A stretch of 40,767 bases of DNA, from positions 1 to 40,767 of IMG/VR virus record IMGVR_UViG_3300036830_000056; one strand, 5' to 3'. Origin of the DNA: a virus. A model generated the notes under the pieces. That model was not told where the DNA came from. It did not search any database and saw nothing but the letters and a program-made list of their open reading frames with translations. Made by a program: the position numbers and the translations under genes. Shown here piece after piece: positions 29,767 through 37,966 of the stretch (position 1 is its first letter; each line of letters begins with the position of its first letter).

Positions 29767-30161
29767 TACGCCGCCCCTGCCGTCACGCCGGCACTCTGCA
29801 CGCTGGTCCCTGCGGCCCCGCCGCTCACGCGTTCCTCGCAGATGATCTCGAGCCGCACGTTCTTCTCATCGACGTTGCGCACGGCCTGCACGGCGAACGT
29901 CCGTCCGTGATAGGTCACGCGCGTCTGTGTCGTGACGCCCGCGACGTACGGCACGACCACGAGGTACGGCAGCAGCGCGGTCACCGTCCCGGCCACGACC
30001 TGCCGTAGTTCCTGCGCCGAGGCCGGGGAGACCCGCCCCCACAGATTCGCAATCAGGTCCCAGCCCTCCGTGAAGCCGCCATCGCCATCCGGCACCGCTG
30101 CGCCGGGGTTCTCCAGCACCACGCGATGCGCTCGTTCGCCGATGGACAGGTGCGGGGCCAT
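29766..30161 (-). CDS. Head closure / head-tail adaptor protein
   Basis: The 131-residue protein resembles SPP1 gp16-like head closure proteins: IGERAHRVVLENPGAAVPDG, GGFTEGWDLIANLWGRVSPA, ASAQELRQVVAGTVTALLPY, TQTRVTYHGRTFAVQAVRNV, then EKNVRLEIICEERV. The ATG at 30161 is used; an earlier ATG at 30182 would overlap the upstream stop by 17 bases. A Gly/Ala/Ser-rich tail follows residue 115. Confidence 0.75.
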   Translation of the reverse strand: MAPHLSIGERAHRVVLENPGAAVPDGDGGFTEGWDLIANLWGRVSPASAQELRQVVAGTVTALLPYLVVVPYVAGVTTQTRVTYHGRTFAVQAVRNVDEKNVRLEIICEERVSGGAAGTSVQSAGVTAGAA

Positions 30162-30165
30162 CTCG

Positions 30166-31188
30166 TCACACCAACGTTTCAAGCCGCAGCGCGTTGACCA
30201 GTTCGGTGTACCCGGCCGGCATCACGTCCATGCGGTCCCCGCCGAGCGCGACACGATCACGGCCGGCCGTCACGTAATGGGAAGCCAGCAGGCCCACGAG
30301 GAAGCGGAACGCATCCGGTGTTTCACCCTGCGCAAATCCCGCCGTGATGACCAGCCCGAGCGGCTGCATGGACGACGGCGCTGCAAGCCCAGCGAAGGCC
30401 CCGGACAGGAACGTCACGCGGGCCGGCATGGACACGCGATCCAGTTGGGCAATCACCTCGGGTCCGAGGTCAGTCGAGCCGCCCTCGACATCCATGTAGA
30501 TCACGCTGGTCACGTCCTGACAGGGCGGATACGGGATCTGATAGGCACCCAGATCAAGTCGGTCGTAGCCCACCGCCAGCGTGCGCGTCGACAGGGCAAA
30601 GCCGGTGTCGCGCTCCACCTGCATGCGTGCCGCCGCGATATAGCTTTGGTACAGCTCGTCGCTTTCCTCATCGCCGGGCAGAATGCGGGCGCGTTCCTTC
30701 AGTTGGGCCACGGTCAGTACGTCGTCTTCGTTGGGCGGCGTCACCGTGGACACGGACCAATGCCCGCCGACCGGGGACCATGGGCCGGGCAGGGCGAACG
30801 GATAGATGCCGGTTGACGGCACAGTCGGCGGCGGTTCGGGTGCAGGTGCAGGTCCTGATGCGACAAATTGCACGATCTGGTTTCGGGCCAGTGGATTCCC
30901 GTTACGCACCCATTCGACAGGCAGTTCGACGTATGTGATCTGGTCGATGGCGGGGCCCGTCGTCATGAACACGACGAACGCGGTGTGATCGTTTTCATCC
31001 TGCACGTACACCGTCGAGCCGACCGGCGTGAGTAGCGCCAGGTTGTGAATATCGACGCCGTCATTGGTGAGATTGCGGAGCCAGACCTTCGTGACAGCGA
31101 TGTACGGCGCAGCGGCATCGAAGCGCAGTTCCTTTTGCGCGGGCGGTGCAGCAGGCGTGTCGTCGAAACTAAACTCCCACGAGATCAT
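30166..31188 (-). CDS. Head-tail connector fused to an extra N-terminal domain
   Basis: Residues from about 155 to 340 (DDVLTVAQLKERARILPGDE, LYQSYIAAARMQVERDTGFA, AVGYDRLDLGAYQIPYPPCQ, AFRFLVGLLASHYVTAGRDR) are a gp6-like head-tail connector, which is normally a protein of 100-200 residues on its own. Ahead of it are about 110 residues (KELRFDAAAPYIAVTKVWLR, STVYVQDENDHTAFVVFMTT) of beta-rich character and a Pro-rich linker (PAPEPPPTVP). I infer a fusion that adds a surface or scaffold domain at the portal neck. Confidence 0.7.
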   Translation of the reverse strand: MISWEFSFDDTPAAPPAQKELRFDAAAPYIAVTKVWLRNLTNDGVDIHNLALLTPVGSTVYVQDENDHTAFVVFMTTGPAIDQITYVELPVEWVRNGNPLARNQIVQFVASGPAPAPEPPPTVPSTGIYPFALPGPWSPVGGHWSVSTVTPPNEDDVLTVAQLKERARILPGDEESDELYQSYIAAARMQVERDTGFALSTRTLAVGYDRLDLGAYQIPYPPCQDVTSVIYMDVEGGSTDLGPEVIAQLDRVSMPARVTFLSGAFAGLAAPSSMQPLGLVITAGFAQGETPDAFRFLVGLLASHYVTAGRDRVALGGDRMDVMPAGYTELVNALRLETLV

Positions 31189-31418
31189 CGGACCTTCAGC
31201 CGCTTGCCGGTCGGGTTATGTGTTTTGCGTCGATACGCTGCCGCGTTGAAGGGCTCCGAGGTCACCGGCACCTCGGGCGGCAACCAGCCCGGCCGCTTGA
31301 GCGGCACGATCACAGCGGATGCACTCACGCCCGGAATGCTCGACGGCGTACACGTCGTGTGCGGCGCGTCATCCACTGGACACGGCCCCGGATCGAAGCG
31401 ATACCTGCCACAGCCCAT
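31185..31418 (-). CDS. Small Cys/Pro-rich protein after the capsid gene
   Basis: The 77-residue protein begins MGCGRYRFDPGPCPVDDAPH followed by TTCT, a signature seen in small phage proteins encoded between capsid and connector genes. The three Cys may bind metal or form disulfides. The tail is basic (YRRKTHNPTGKRLKVR). Function unknown. It overlaps the connector start by ATGA. Confidence 0.65.
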   Translation of the reverse strand: MGCGRYRFDPGPCPVDDAPHTTCTPSSIPGVSASAVIVPLKRPGWLPPEVPVTSEPFNAAAYRRKTHNPTGKRLKVR

Positions 31419-31439
31419 TCAAGGCCCCGGCCGCGTGAA

Positions 31440-31467
31440 GACCGGGCGAGCCTGCGCCCGCCCGGTC
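31440..31467 (-). terminator. Strong hairpin after the major capsid gene
   Basis: GACCGGGCG (31440-31448) and CGCCCGGTC (31459-31467) form a perfect 9-bp stem with a 10-base loop, ten bases past the capsid stop on the minus strand. There is no U tract. It may protect the capsid mRNA 3' end or partly terminate, so raising capsid expression relative to downstream genes. Confidence 0.55.
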
Positions 31468-31476
31468 GCGTGTGGT

Positions 31477-32724
31477 CTACAACAGGGTGACTTTGCCGAA
31501 CGCCGCTGGGCGATAGACGGCCAACGCCAGTCGTTCCTCGGCGCGAATGGCGACGAGGTTCTTGATGAAAAAGTCAACGTGGCTGTTGCTGGCTTCCACG
31601 CGGATCCCGCCCTTGCGGAACACCTGCGCGCCGGTTTTGAATGCACCGACGAGCGCGGTCTTCGCCACAATTGCGGGCGTCAGGGCCACAGGCAAGCCCC
31701 ACAGCGTCGCAGTCGGGATGCTGGTGAAGGGTCCACCCGCGAGGTATTCGCCGGTCGTCGTCTTCGACGCGGCAATCGTGGCCCAATCAGCGGGATTCAT
31801 CACGATGCCGTCCGGCATCAGGTACGACGTGGACGCCAGCGTCATGATCTGCGTGAAGACGGCGTCGGCCGCTGTGGCCGGGGCCACGGCCTGCACGACG
31901 GTCACGCCGGTGGCGCGGTGCAGAATGCCATCCAGATCAGGCGCGACGCCCGTGCCGTTCAGCAGCTCGTCGTCTTCCTTCAGCTGCACACCGAGCCGCA
32001 GGCGGGCATCGATGTATGACTGAATCTGATCCACGTCTTCCAGCATTTCCTCGGAAACGGGGAGCCAGTGCGCGATCTTCCGCACGAGGTCAGAGACCGC
32101 TTCGAAGATGAGCGCCGATTCTGGTTTCGCCGCGCCTTCAAGGACCGCCGCCGCCGCATTTGTGAACGTCTTTTCACGCATGTACGAAATGGCGTTCGAG
32201 GTCGAGATGCCCTGCGCGAACAGATCCGCGACGACCAGCTGACGCGTCGGTAGCGGCTGAATGCCGGCGGGCGTGTACTGCGGCACCAGCAACGTGCCAC
32301 CGGACGCCGGGTCTTCGGTCAGCGTGGTCGCGCGCATCATGTCGAACAGCTCGACGCTCGGTGACCGCCATGCGGACTGTGCGCGATGATGCCCCTTGCG
32401 GAAGAAGTCGTATTCGGGCGCCTTGACGAACTGCTGGCCCATCGTCAGCCGCTGCCCTCTCAGTGCAGGTGCATGCACGGGCGTCAGTCCTTCGCCGTTG
32501 CTCAGACGGTGAATCGCGGCGAGCTGTTCGGTGTCCCCTGCGGCCCGCGCGAGCTGCGCCTTGATGCCTTCGGCCTCGTCGACCAGGGCTTTGACGGCAG
32601 CGCGTTCCTCATCGGTCGTCGCGCGATTGTCTTTTTCGGCAGCCTGCAAGTGCTTCTCATACAGCGAGAGCGCCGCTGTCTGCTTCGTCTTCAGGTCAGC
32701 CTGTAGTACGGCGATATTCAACAT
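31477..32724 (-). CDS. Major capsid protein, HK97 family
   Basis: The 415-residue protein begins MLNIAVLQADLKTKQTAALS at 32724; the longer frame upstream is unlikely because its first 26 residues overlap no conserved region. About 100 residues of coiled coil form the scaffold-like delta domain, then the mature HK97 fold: EDPASGGTLLVPQYTPAGIQ, FTNAAAAVLEGAAKPESALI, LPVSEEMLEDVDQIQSYIDA, LNGTGVAPDLDGILHRATGV, DGIVMNPADWATIAASKTTT, LWGLPVALTPAIVAKTALVG, VRVEA-like ending. The S49 protease upstream probably removes the delta domain. Confidence 0.9.
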   Translation of the reverse strand: MLNIAVLQADLKTKQTAALSLYEKHLQAAEKDNRATTDEERAAVKALVDEAEGIKAQLARAAGDTEQLAAIHRLSNGEGLTPVHAPALRGQRLTMGQQFVKAPEYDFFRKGHHRAQSAWRSPSVELFDMMRATTLTEDPASGGTLLVPQYTPAGIQPLPTRQLVVADLFAQGISTSNAISYMREKTFTNAAAAVLEGAAKPESALIFEAVSDLVRKIAHWLPVSEEMLEDVDQIQSYIDARLRLGVQLKEDDELLNGTGVAPDLDGILHRATGVTVVQAVAPATAADAVFTQIMTLASTSYLMPDGIVMNPADWATIAASKTTTGEYLAGGPFTSIPTATLWGLPVALTPAIVAKTALVGAFKTGAQVFRKGGIRVEASNSHVDFFIKNLVAIRAEERLALAVYRPAAFGKVTLL

Positions 32725-32753
32725 GGCCTGCGGTCCTGTTCGCGTGTTGCGCG

Positions 32754-33734
32754 TCAGCTCACAGCGAGCGTCAGCAGTTGCCGCTCGACGCTGGCCCGCC
32801 ATGCGCGTTCACTGATCCGTGCCGTCTCGTCCACCTCAGAAGGTGTCTGCGAAGTTGGCGCGTCAGCCCGCACAGTCGCCTGCGTAGCGGTCGTCGCGGT
32901 CGTCAACCGAATCAGCGTTTCATCCAACGTGGCGATGCTGTCGATCATCCCGAGCGCCAGTGCCTCGTCGGCTTGCACGGCGCGACCTTCGCCGAATCCG
33001 CCACGCACCGCTGCCGGGGACACGCCGCGCCCGTGGGCAACAGCGTTGATAAAATTTGTGTAGGGCACTTCCATCTCGGCGAGCCAGCGGGCCTTCGTGT
33101 CATCCGCCAGCGGTTCCGTCTCGTTGCCCTCGACCTTGAACTTGCCTTTCGAGAGATACGTGCGCTTGACGCCGAGGTCTGCGAGCGCCTTCGACAGGTC
33201 GTTGTGGATGGTGTAGACCCCGATGGCCCCGACGACGCCGGATGGCGCTGCCACGATTTTGGTGGCGCAGGCTCCGACCCAGTACGCCGCGCTGCACATT
33301 CGGTAATTGACTTGCGAGATGACGGGCTTGATGGTCTTCGCTTTCATGATCGCGTCGGCGAATTCCTTCGCGCCTTGCACGTTGCCACCTGGCGAATCCC
33401 AATCGAGCACGATGGTGCTGACATCCTTCGACGCCACGGCTTCCTGCAGTTGCGCCGTGGCCTGCTGAAACGTGGTGCCGCCACTGATTTCCGAAAACAT
33501 GTTCATCTTCGGGGCGATGACGCCGTACATCGGGAGCACCGCGACGCCCTTCGGGGCCGGGGCGAGCTCGCGTTTGTTGGACAGGGCCACGACATCGGGG
33601 TGCGTGTCATCACCGGCCAGCCGGCGCGACACGATGGAGACCACGACGGCCAGCATTTCCGGTTCGAGCGCCCATGGATGCGTGACGGCGTACGCCGCCA
33701 AATGGTCGTAGTTGTGCAGTGGCTGCTTACTCAT
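32754..33734 (-). CDS. S49-family head maturation protease
   Basis: The 326-residue protein is ClpP/SppA-like: VAVLPMYGVIAPKMN, TIVLDWDSPGGNVQGAKEFA, VISQVNYRMCSAAYWVGACA and SGVVGAIGVYTIHNDLSKAL. The Ser in CSAAYW is the likely nucleophile and a downstream Lys (near KRTYLSKGKFKVEG) the base, as in SppA. It processes the capsid protein during head assembly. It overlaps the portal gene by eight bases. Confidence 0.85.
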   Translation of the reverse strand: MSKQPLHNYDHLAAYAVTHPWALEPEMLAVVVSIVSRRLAGDDTHPDVVALSNKRELAPAPKGVAVLPMYGVIAPKMNMFSEISGGTTFQQATAQLQEAVASKDVSTIVLDWDSPGGNVQGAKEFADAIMKAKTIKPVISQVNYRMCSAAYWVGACATKIVAAPSGVVGAIGVYTIHNDLSKALADLGVKRTYLSKGKFKVEGNETEPLADDTKARWLAEMEVPYTNFINAVAHGRGVSPAAVRGGFGEGRAVQADEALALGMIDSIATLDETLIRLTTATTATQATVRADAPTSQTPSEVDETARISERAWRASVERQLLTLAVS

Positions 33735-35271
33735 ACAAGCGTGCCTCTCGGTCCGAGGAAAACGCGTTGTCGTGATCCATCAGGCGGTCGCGGGTGTCGG
33801 CATTGATGCGCCCGGCCAGTGACAACGCTTCACGGGCGGCATCGGCGTCGCCGAATCCTGCGGCGATGTACACGGGTGTCAGGTCTGCGGCCAGCTCCCG
33901 ATCCCAGCGGTCCGGGTCAAAGGCTGCCGCACGATCCGATGGGGCGGTCTGCTCCAGAATCTTGCGCTGTCGGTTCCACGAGGCCCGGATCACCCGCGCC
34001 GTCGCGGCAGCAGGCACGGCGGGCTCGACGGTGTCGGCCGCGTTGCCGATGCCGGACTGCTGGGTGCTGCCGCTCGTGGTGTTCAGCGGGGCCGAGAGCT
34101 GGTCGGCGCTCTCATCGTCCTTCATCGAGGGCAGGTTGAGCCGCGCCCGGCCTTCGTTCGCCGTCATAATCGGGCGCCCGACCAGCGTGTGCATGGCCCC
34201 GGCCTGTTCTTCGAAGCTGCCGGCCAGCTTCGCCGCGATGTTGAATTCGAAGTACACGCGGTCCTGATCGGCGGCTTCTGTCAGCAGCTGCCGCGAGAAT
34301 TCGTCCACGAGATATTCGAGCCACGGCCCGAGCGAATCCTGATACAGCTGCTTGTGCTGTTCCTTGACGTTGGAATAGGTGGCGTAGTCGAGGATGCCGA
34401 CCATCGGCAGCGGGACGTGATACGCGCGGGCCACTTCTTCGCGGGTCAGCTTGCGCGAGGCGACGTACTCAGAATCTTTTGCCGAATACGACACCTCTTT
34501 CCATTCCATCCCGTCTTCGAGGACGGCCGTTTGTCCTGCGTTGCCAGGTCCTGAGAATTTCAGCTGCCACTGCTCGCGGAACGATTGCTTCTGTTCCGGC
34601 GTCCACTTCGGGGCGGTGGCCGGCCGCTGGATCACGCCTTCCAGTCGGGCCGAGTTGCCCCAGAACGACGCGCGATATTCTTCGGCGGCGCACTCTTCTT
34701 CCAGCGTGCGGCGCAGGGTCTCCAGCGGCGACAGCCCGAGAATCGGATTGGTCGGGCTGTAGTTGCCGAAGTAGACCATGTCGTTCGGATCGACACGCCA
34801 GCTGCGGTTGTCAGGCCCATACCAGATGAAATAGTCGACCAGCAGGTGGCCCACGGGGATCACCCGCTCAGGCGGAATGCGCACGAGGCCCGCCATGTGG
34901 CCGCTCGCGTCCCGCAGCTTCAGCCAGTACGCGCTGTAATAAATCCCGAGGTCCTTCATCAACGATTCGATGAGGCGGAACTGCGTCGTCTGGGGATTCG
35001 GTTCGGTCAACCACTTGATCACCGGATGGCCGGTGAGCCGTTCGCGGTCAGTGTCACTGACACGCCGGAAGGCATGCACGTTCAGCTGCGCCACGTTGCG
35101 CGCGATGAAATCGACCACCGTGCGCACGTTGGGCTGCTGCTCATACATGGCCGCGTAGGTGGATGCCCCGCCGATTTCCCAGATCGTGTTCGCGCGGTAC
35201 GTGGACGCTGGGACCATGGCACCGGGAGTGCTGGCCGCGCGTGTCACCTGCCCGAAACTCTGGATGACCAC
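33727..35271 (-). CDS. Portal protein, HK97 family
   Basis: The 514-residue protein shows the portal plan: YAAMYEQQPNVRTVVDFIAR, FRLIESLMKDLGIYYSAYWL, DMVYFGNYSPTNPILGLSPL, EEECAAEEYRASFWGNSARL, KFSGPGNAGQTAVLEDGMEW, ASRKLTREEVARAYHVPLPM, KEQHKQLYQDSLGPWLEYLV and GRPIMTANEGRARLNLPSMK. The dodecameric portal is the DNA entry vertex. Start is a GTG at 35271 that shares its G with the TAG of the gene before (TAGTG). Confidence 0.9.
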   Translation of the reverse strand: MVIQSFGQVTRAASTPGAMVPASTYRANTIWEIGGASTYAAMYEQQPNVRTVVDFIARNVAQLNVHAFRRVSDTDRERLTGHPVIKWLTEPNPQTTQFRLIESLMKDLGIYYSAYWLKLRDASGHMAGLVRIPPERVIPVGHLLVDYFIWYGPDNRSWRVDPNDMVYFGNYSPTNPILGLSPLETLRRTLEEECAAEEYRASFWGNSARLEGVIQRPATAPKWTPEQKQSFREQWQLKFSGPGNAGQTAVLEDGMEWKEVSYSAKDSEYVASRKLTREEVARAYHVPLPMVGILDYATYSNVKEQHKQLYQDSLGPWLEYLVDEFSRQLLTEAADQDRVYFEFNIAAKLAGSFEEQAGAMHTLVGRPIMTANEGRARLNLPSMKDDESADQLSAPLNTTSGSTQQSGIGNAADTVEPAVPAAATARVIRASWNRQRKILEQTAPSDRAAAFDPDRWDRELAADLTPVYIAAGFGDADAAREALSLAGRINADTRDRLMDHDNAFSSDREARLYE

Positions 35272-35489
35272 TACGGGAACACCTGCATAAAGGCCACGTT
35301 CGCCCGATGAATCACGACATCACCGTCCACGGCCATCGGCGCAGTCTGCGGTTTGATGACGCTCACATCGCGCAGGACCAGCCACGGCCCGCGACTCTGC
35401 CAGAGCACACCGCGCAGAGCACTGTCACGATCACTGATCAAGTTGACGAGCACGGAGCGGAGCAAACACGGCGGACGCCACCAGAACAC
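35271..35489 (-). CDS. Small conserved protein upstream of portal
   Basis: The 72-residue protein matches a small phage family found before portal genes: LRSVLVNLISDRDSALRGVL, WQSRGPWLVLRDVSV, and DGDVVIHRANVAFMQVF. The strands suggest an SH3- or Sm-like barrel. Its role is unknown. It ends in the TAGTG overlap with the portal start. Confidence 0.7.
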   Translation of the reverse strand: MFWWRPPCLLRSVLVNLISDRDSALRGVLWQSRGPWLVLRDVSVIKPQTAPMAVDGDVVIHRANVAFMQVFP

Positions 35490-35546
35490 TGGCGATCAGC
35501 GTGGTGGCAAAGGGCGGGATTGTCGATTTAACAGTACAAAACTAGG

Positions 35547-35732
35547 CTAGTCGTCGTCGTCGTCGCGGTGCAGCCGTTGCCGCAACATGTCAGCCACGCT
35601 GACCTGCTGCCGTTTGGCCTGCTGGCAGATGGAGTCGTAATCAGGCGCGGTGAGGCGCACGCTGACAGCGACAGACTGGTAGCGGCTATCGAGCGGCGGT
35701 CGACCCTTGGGTCGTGCGGGGCGCTCGCTCAT
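35547..35732 (-). CDS. Ribbon-helix-helix-type small protein
   Basis: The 61-residue protein has a basic start (ERPARPKGRPPLDSRY), a strand VAVSVRLTAPDYDSI and helices CQQAKRQQVSVADMLRQRL, consistent with an RHH DNA-binding fold. It ends in five Asp encoded by a GAC repeat. It may regulate late genes. The gap of 57 bases to the next gene contains nothing recognisable. Confidence 0.6.
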   Translation of the reverse strand: MSERPARPKGRPPLDSRYQSVAVSVRLTAPDYDSICQQAKRQQVSVADMLRQRLHRDDDDD

Positions 35733-35761
35733 GCAGGGACGGCACGATCATACGTGGGCCG

Positions 35762-35902
35762 TCAAGTTTTTTTCTTTTCAGGGCTCGACACTTTGCGGCA
35801 CTTGGCGCAGATGGCCACGACGGCCCGACGACTCGGCGTGCTGGTCTTCTCCCGCTGGGCCTTCTCGACTTCAATTTTCACGCCGCAGATCGTGCACTTC
35901 AT
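35762..35902 (-). CDS. 46-residue zinc-ribbon microprotein
   Basis: The protein MKCTICGVKIEVEKAQREK... has CTIC at residues 3-6 and CAKC at residues 32-35, a four-Cys ribbon, and a Lys-rich end (PEKKKT). It is encoded ten bases after the large terminase stop. Too short for most gene callers, but codon frame and the Cys pattern support it. A role in packaging or regulation is a guess. Confidence 0.65.
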   Translation of the reverse strand: MKCTICGVKIEVEKAQREKTSTPSRRAVVAICAKCRKVSSPEKKKT

Positions 35903-35911
35903 GGTGACGGA

Positions 35912-37582
35912 TCATGCCACGACCAGCTCGGGATCCTCGGCAGCCTGTTCGCCCGGCAGGACCGAGAGCTTGCGGGCCAGCAATGCCGCCATCAGCGGGT
36001 CGATGCGGCCCCGACTCTGCTTCTTCGTCGGGTAAATGTTGTCTTTGTTGTCTCGTTGGACGCGGGCGTTGGAGATGCACCACGTCATCAGCGGATCGCC
36101 GCTCGCGTCCACCAGTCCATCGAGGACATCGGCTTCGAAATCCTTCGCCGGCCCGCTCATCTGGGATAGGTTCTGTGGAATTTCCACGACGCGCACGCCG
36201 TCCTCGGTCAAATCCTTCACGAGGTTGCCGGCGTTCCATGGGTCGATGCCGACCAACTGCACGTCGAAGCGGCCGATGGCTTCCTGCACCATCTGCCGCA
36301 CGATGTCCTGATCGATGCGGTTGCCGGGGTTCGTGCGCAGCGTGTGCCCGAGGCGGGTCAGGGCCAGCCAGCTGCGATACGGCACGCGGTCTCGGTGCGC
36401 CCGGTCGTCCAGCGTGTCTTCAGGGGTGAGGCACCACGGCACGACCCGCCATGATGCCCGCTCCGGCGTCGGCGGGAACACCATCACGACCGCCGTCAGG
36501 TCGATCTTGCTACTGAGGTCGATCCCAATCCAGCACGGCTGACCGTCCATCTCGTTGACGGTCCACACCGATTGCCCGCGCCGCCAGCCTTCCAGCGACA
36601 ACCACGGCGTCAGCGTGTTGACCCAGAAATTTAGCCGCTTCTGTTTGAACGCCGCCGCGGCCGGGGCCATGTTGCGCGCCTTCGTGGCCAACGCCCGCAG
36701 GTCCTCGGCCAGCACCGAGACGCCGTAGTTCGGATTCGCTTTCCGCCACGTCGCTTCGACCCACGGGTCATCGTCCAGGTCCGCATGCGCAATGAATGCG
36801 AACAGCGTCTCGTCGGTGATCACGCCGTCCAGCACTTTGCAGGCGTAGTCGTGCTGGTCCCCGCAGGGACTGAACGGGTCATTCCCGGCTGTCGTGATCC
36901 AGTTGATGATCGGCTGCTGGCGCGCGCCGGTCGCGGTCTCCATCACGTCGATCAGGCCGCGATTCTTCATCGCGTGCGCTTCATCGATGATGACGATCTG
37001 CGGGTTCAGACCATCGGTCGAGTCACGGTCAGCGCCCAGCGGCTCGAGTTTGGATGCCGTGTCGTCGCGGTGCAGATTGCCCTTGAGGACCGCGATCCGC
37101 GAGCGCAGGCCGCTCGACTGCACCAGCTTGCGGCAGTCATTGAACACGATCTTCGCCTGCTCCCGTTTGGTGGCGATGCAGTACCCTTCCGCGCCGGGCT
37201 CGTGGTCAAAGAACGCCACGTAGAGGGCAACGATGGCCGCTTCCAGCGACTTGCCATTCTTGCGCGGCACTTCGTTATACGCGGTCCTGAAGCGGCGCAG
37301 TCCCGTCTTCGTGTGAATCCAGGCGAACAGGGATCCGAGGCGGAAGCACTGATGCGGCTGCAGCACAATCAGCTCGCCCGCCCACTGCCCTTTGTAGTGC
37401 CGCAGGTGAGACGCGAAGCGGAAGAACCGCTCGGCGCGGTCCAGCTCAAAGCGGTACGGAAAGGCGCGGGAGCCCTCGCGGTTACGGTCCCGCTGATGCC
37501 GGGTGCAGGCCAGCCGGTGGTACAGCCCGGCCGGGATCTTTCCACTGACCACCGACGCGGCGTAGCGGTCGATGATGTTCAC
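35912..37582 (-). CDS. terL: Terminase large subunit
   Basis: From the GTG at 37582 (MNIIDRYAASVVSGKIPAGL) the protein has 556 residues; a TTG at 37639 would add 19. The ATPase domain has Walker A VPRKNGKS and Walker B IVIIDEAH, followed by the coupling motif WITTAGND. The nuclease domain has WIGIDLSSKIDLTAVVM with the first Asp, VGIDPWNAGNLV with the second, and RIDPLMAALLAR with the third. It cuts concatemers and drives DNA into the portal. GGAG lies nine bases before the GTG. A GC hairpin (37647-37670) precedes it. Confidence 0.9.
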   Translation of the reverse strand: MNIIDRYAASVVSGKIPAGLYHRLACTRHQRDRNREGSRAFPYRFELDRAERFFRFASHLRHYKGQWAGELIVLQPHQCFRLGSLFAWIHTKTGLRRFRTAYNEVPRKNGKSLEAAIVALYVAFFDHEPGAEGYCIATKREQAKIVFNDCRKLVQSSGLRSRIAVLKGNLHRDDTASKLEPLGADRDSTDGLNPQIVIIDEAHAMKNRGLIDVMETATGARQQPIINWITTAGNDPFSPCGDQHDYACKVLDGVITDETLFAFIAHADLDDDPWVEATWRKANPNYGVSVLAEDLRALATKARNMAPAAAAFKQKRLNFWVNTLTPWLSLEGWRRGQSVWTVNEMDGQPCWIGIDLSSKIDLTAVVMVFPPTPERASWRVVPWCLTPEDTLDDRAHRDRVPYRSWLALTRLGHTLRTNPGNRIDQDIVRQMVQEAIGRFDVQLVGIDPWNAGNLVKDLTEDGVRVVEIPQNLSQMSGPAKDFEADVLDGLVDASGDPLMTWCISNARVQRDNKDNIYPTKKQSRGRIDPLMAALLARKLSVLPGEQAAEDPELVVA

Positions 37583-37646
37583 TGACAGCTGCTCCAGAAG
37601 GCCCCGCGCGGGCGGCTCAGTGGCCCTTGTGGGCTGCAACGACGAA

Positions 37647-37670
37647 CCGGCTGGATGATTCTCCAGCCGG
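37647..37670 (-). terminator. GC hairpin before large terminase
   Basis: CCGGCTGG (37647-37654) and CCAGCCGG (37663-37670) form a perfect 8-bp stem, followed on the minus strand by TTCGTCGTT. A second stem, TTGCCC/GGGCAA, lies at 37678-37695. It may end the integrase transcript or structure the terL leader. Confidence 0.4.
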
Positions 37671-37710
37671 GGATCCCTTGCCCTCTGCGGGGCAAAGTTG
37701 AGTCGGGGAC

Positions 37711-37743
37711 AGGTCTAATTCAGGTGCAAATTAGGTGCACTTT
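37711..37743. repeat. Arm-type repeat cluster 1 (three 11-bp units)
   Basis: Three head-to-tail 11-bp units begin with AGGT: AGGTCTAATTC (37711-37721), AGGTGCAAATT (37722-37732) and AGGTGCACTTT (37733-37743). The last two recur exactly on the other side of the att core. The 11-bp period is one helical turn. This is the layout of integrase arm-binding sites. Confidence 0.7.
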
Positions 37744-37838
37744 CCCGCCCTGACGAGCCTTTGACCGACTCGGACCGAACGCGAGATACCCGCTTAGGCG
37801 TATCCCGCAAGTTGTTGTAATGATTGGTCTAACGAGGG

Positions 37839-37868
37839 CCGACAGGGGCGGCAAAATGCCCCTGTCGG
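37839..37868. repeat. Perfect 11-bp stem beside att core
   Basis: CCGACAGGGGC (37839-37849) and GCCCCTGTCGG (37858-37868) are perfect complements around an 8-base loop, 28 bases from the att core. It may be a terminator of the integrase message or a binding site within the attP arm. No T run follows on either strand. Confidence 0.55.
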
Positions 37869-37895
37869 TCTGACGCAGGATCCGTCTCTGTGGCA

Positions 37896-37939
37896 CTTTC
37901 AAGGCCGAAACGCGGGTTCGAATCCCGCTGGGGACGCTA
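37896..37939 (+). other. attP: attP core, resembles 3' half of tRNA-Glu
   Basis: The stretch starts with CTTTCA, like a tRNA-Glu anticodon loop with TTC, then a variable-region-like stretch, the T-arm GCGGGTTCGAATCCCGC (37912-37928) and an acceptor 3' strand TGGGGAC with GCTA. The 5' half expected of a real tRNA is not present (no GTCCCC acceptor strand, no proper anticodon stem). Phage integrases often use the 3' end of a host tRNA gene and carry a copy in attP so that the tRNA stays intact after insertion. Position between int and terL fits attP. Confidence 0.75.
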
Positions 37940-37966
37940 GACTTACCGGATTTCACTTTCCCCCGC

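Noticed and set aside
37858-37939. A complete tRNA-Glu gene
   Set aside because: A GCCCCTG/TGGGGAC acceptor has a mismatch and two wobbles, and the segment between a possible D-arm and the T-arm is about six bases too long with no five-pair anticodon stem. Only the 3' part is tRNA-like.
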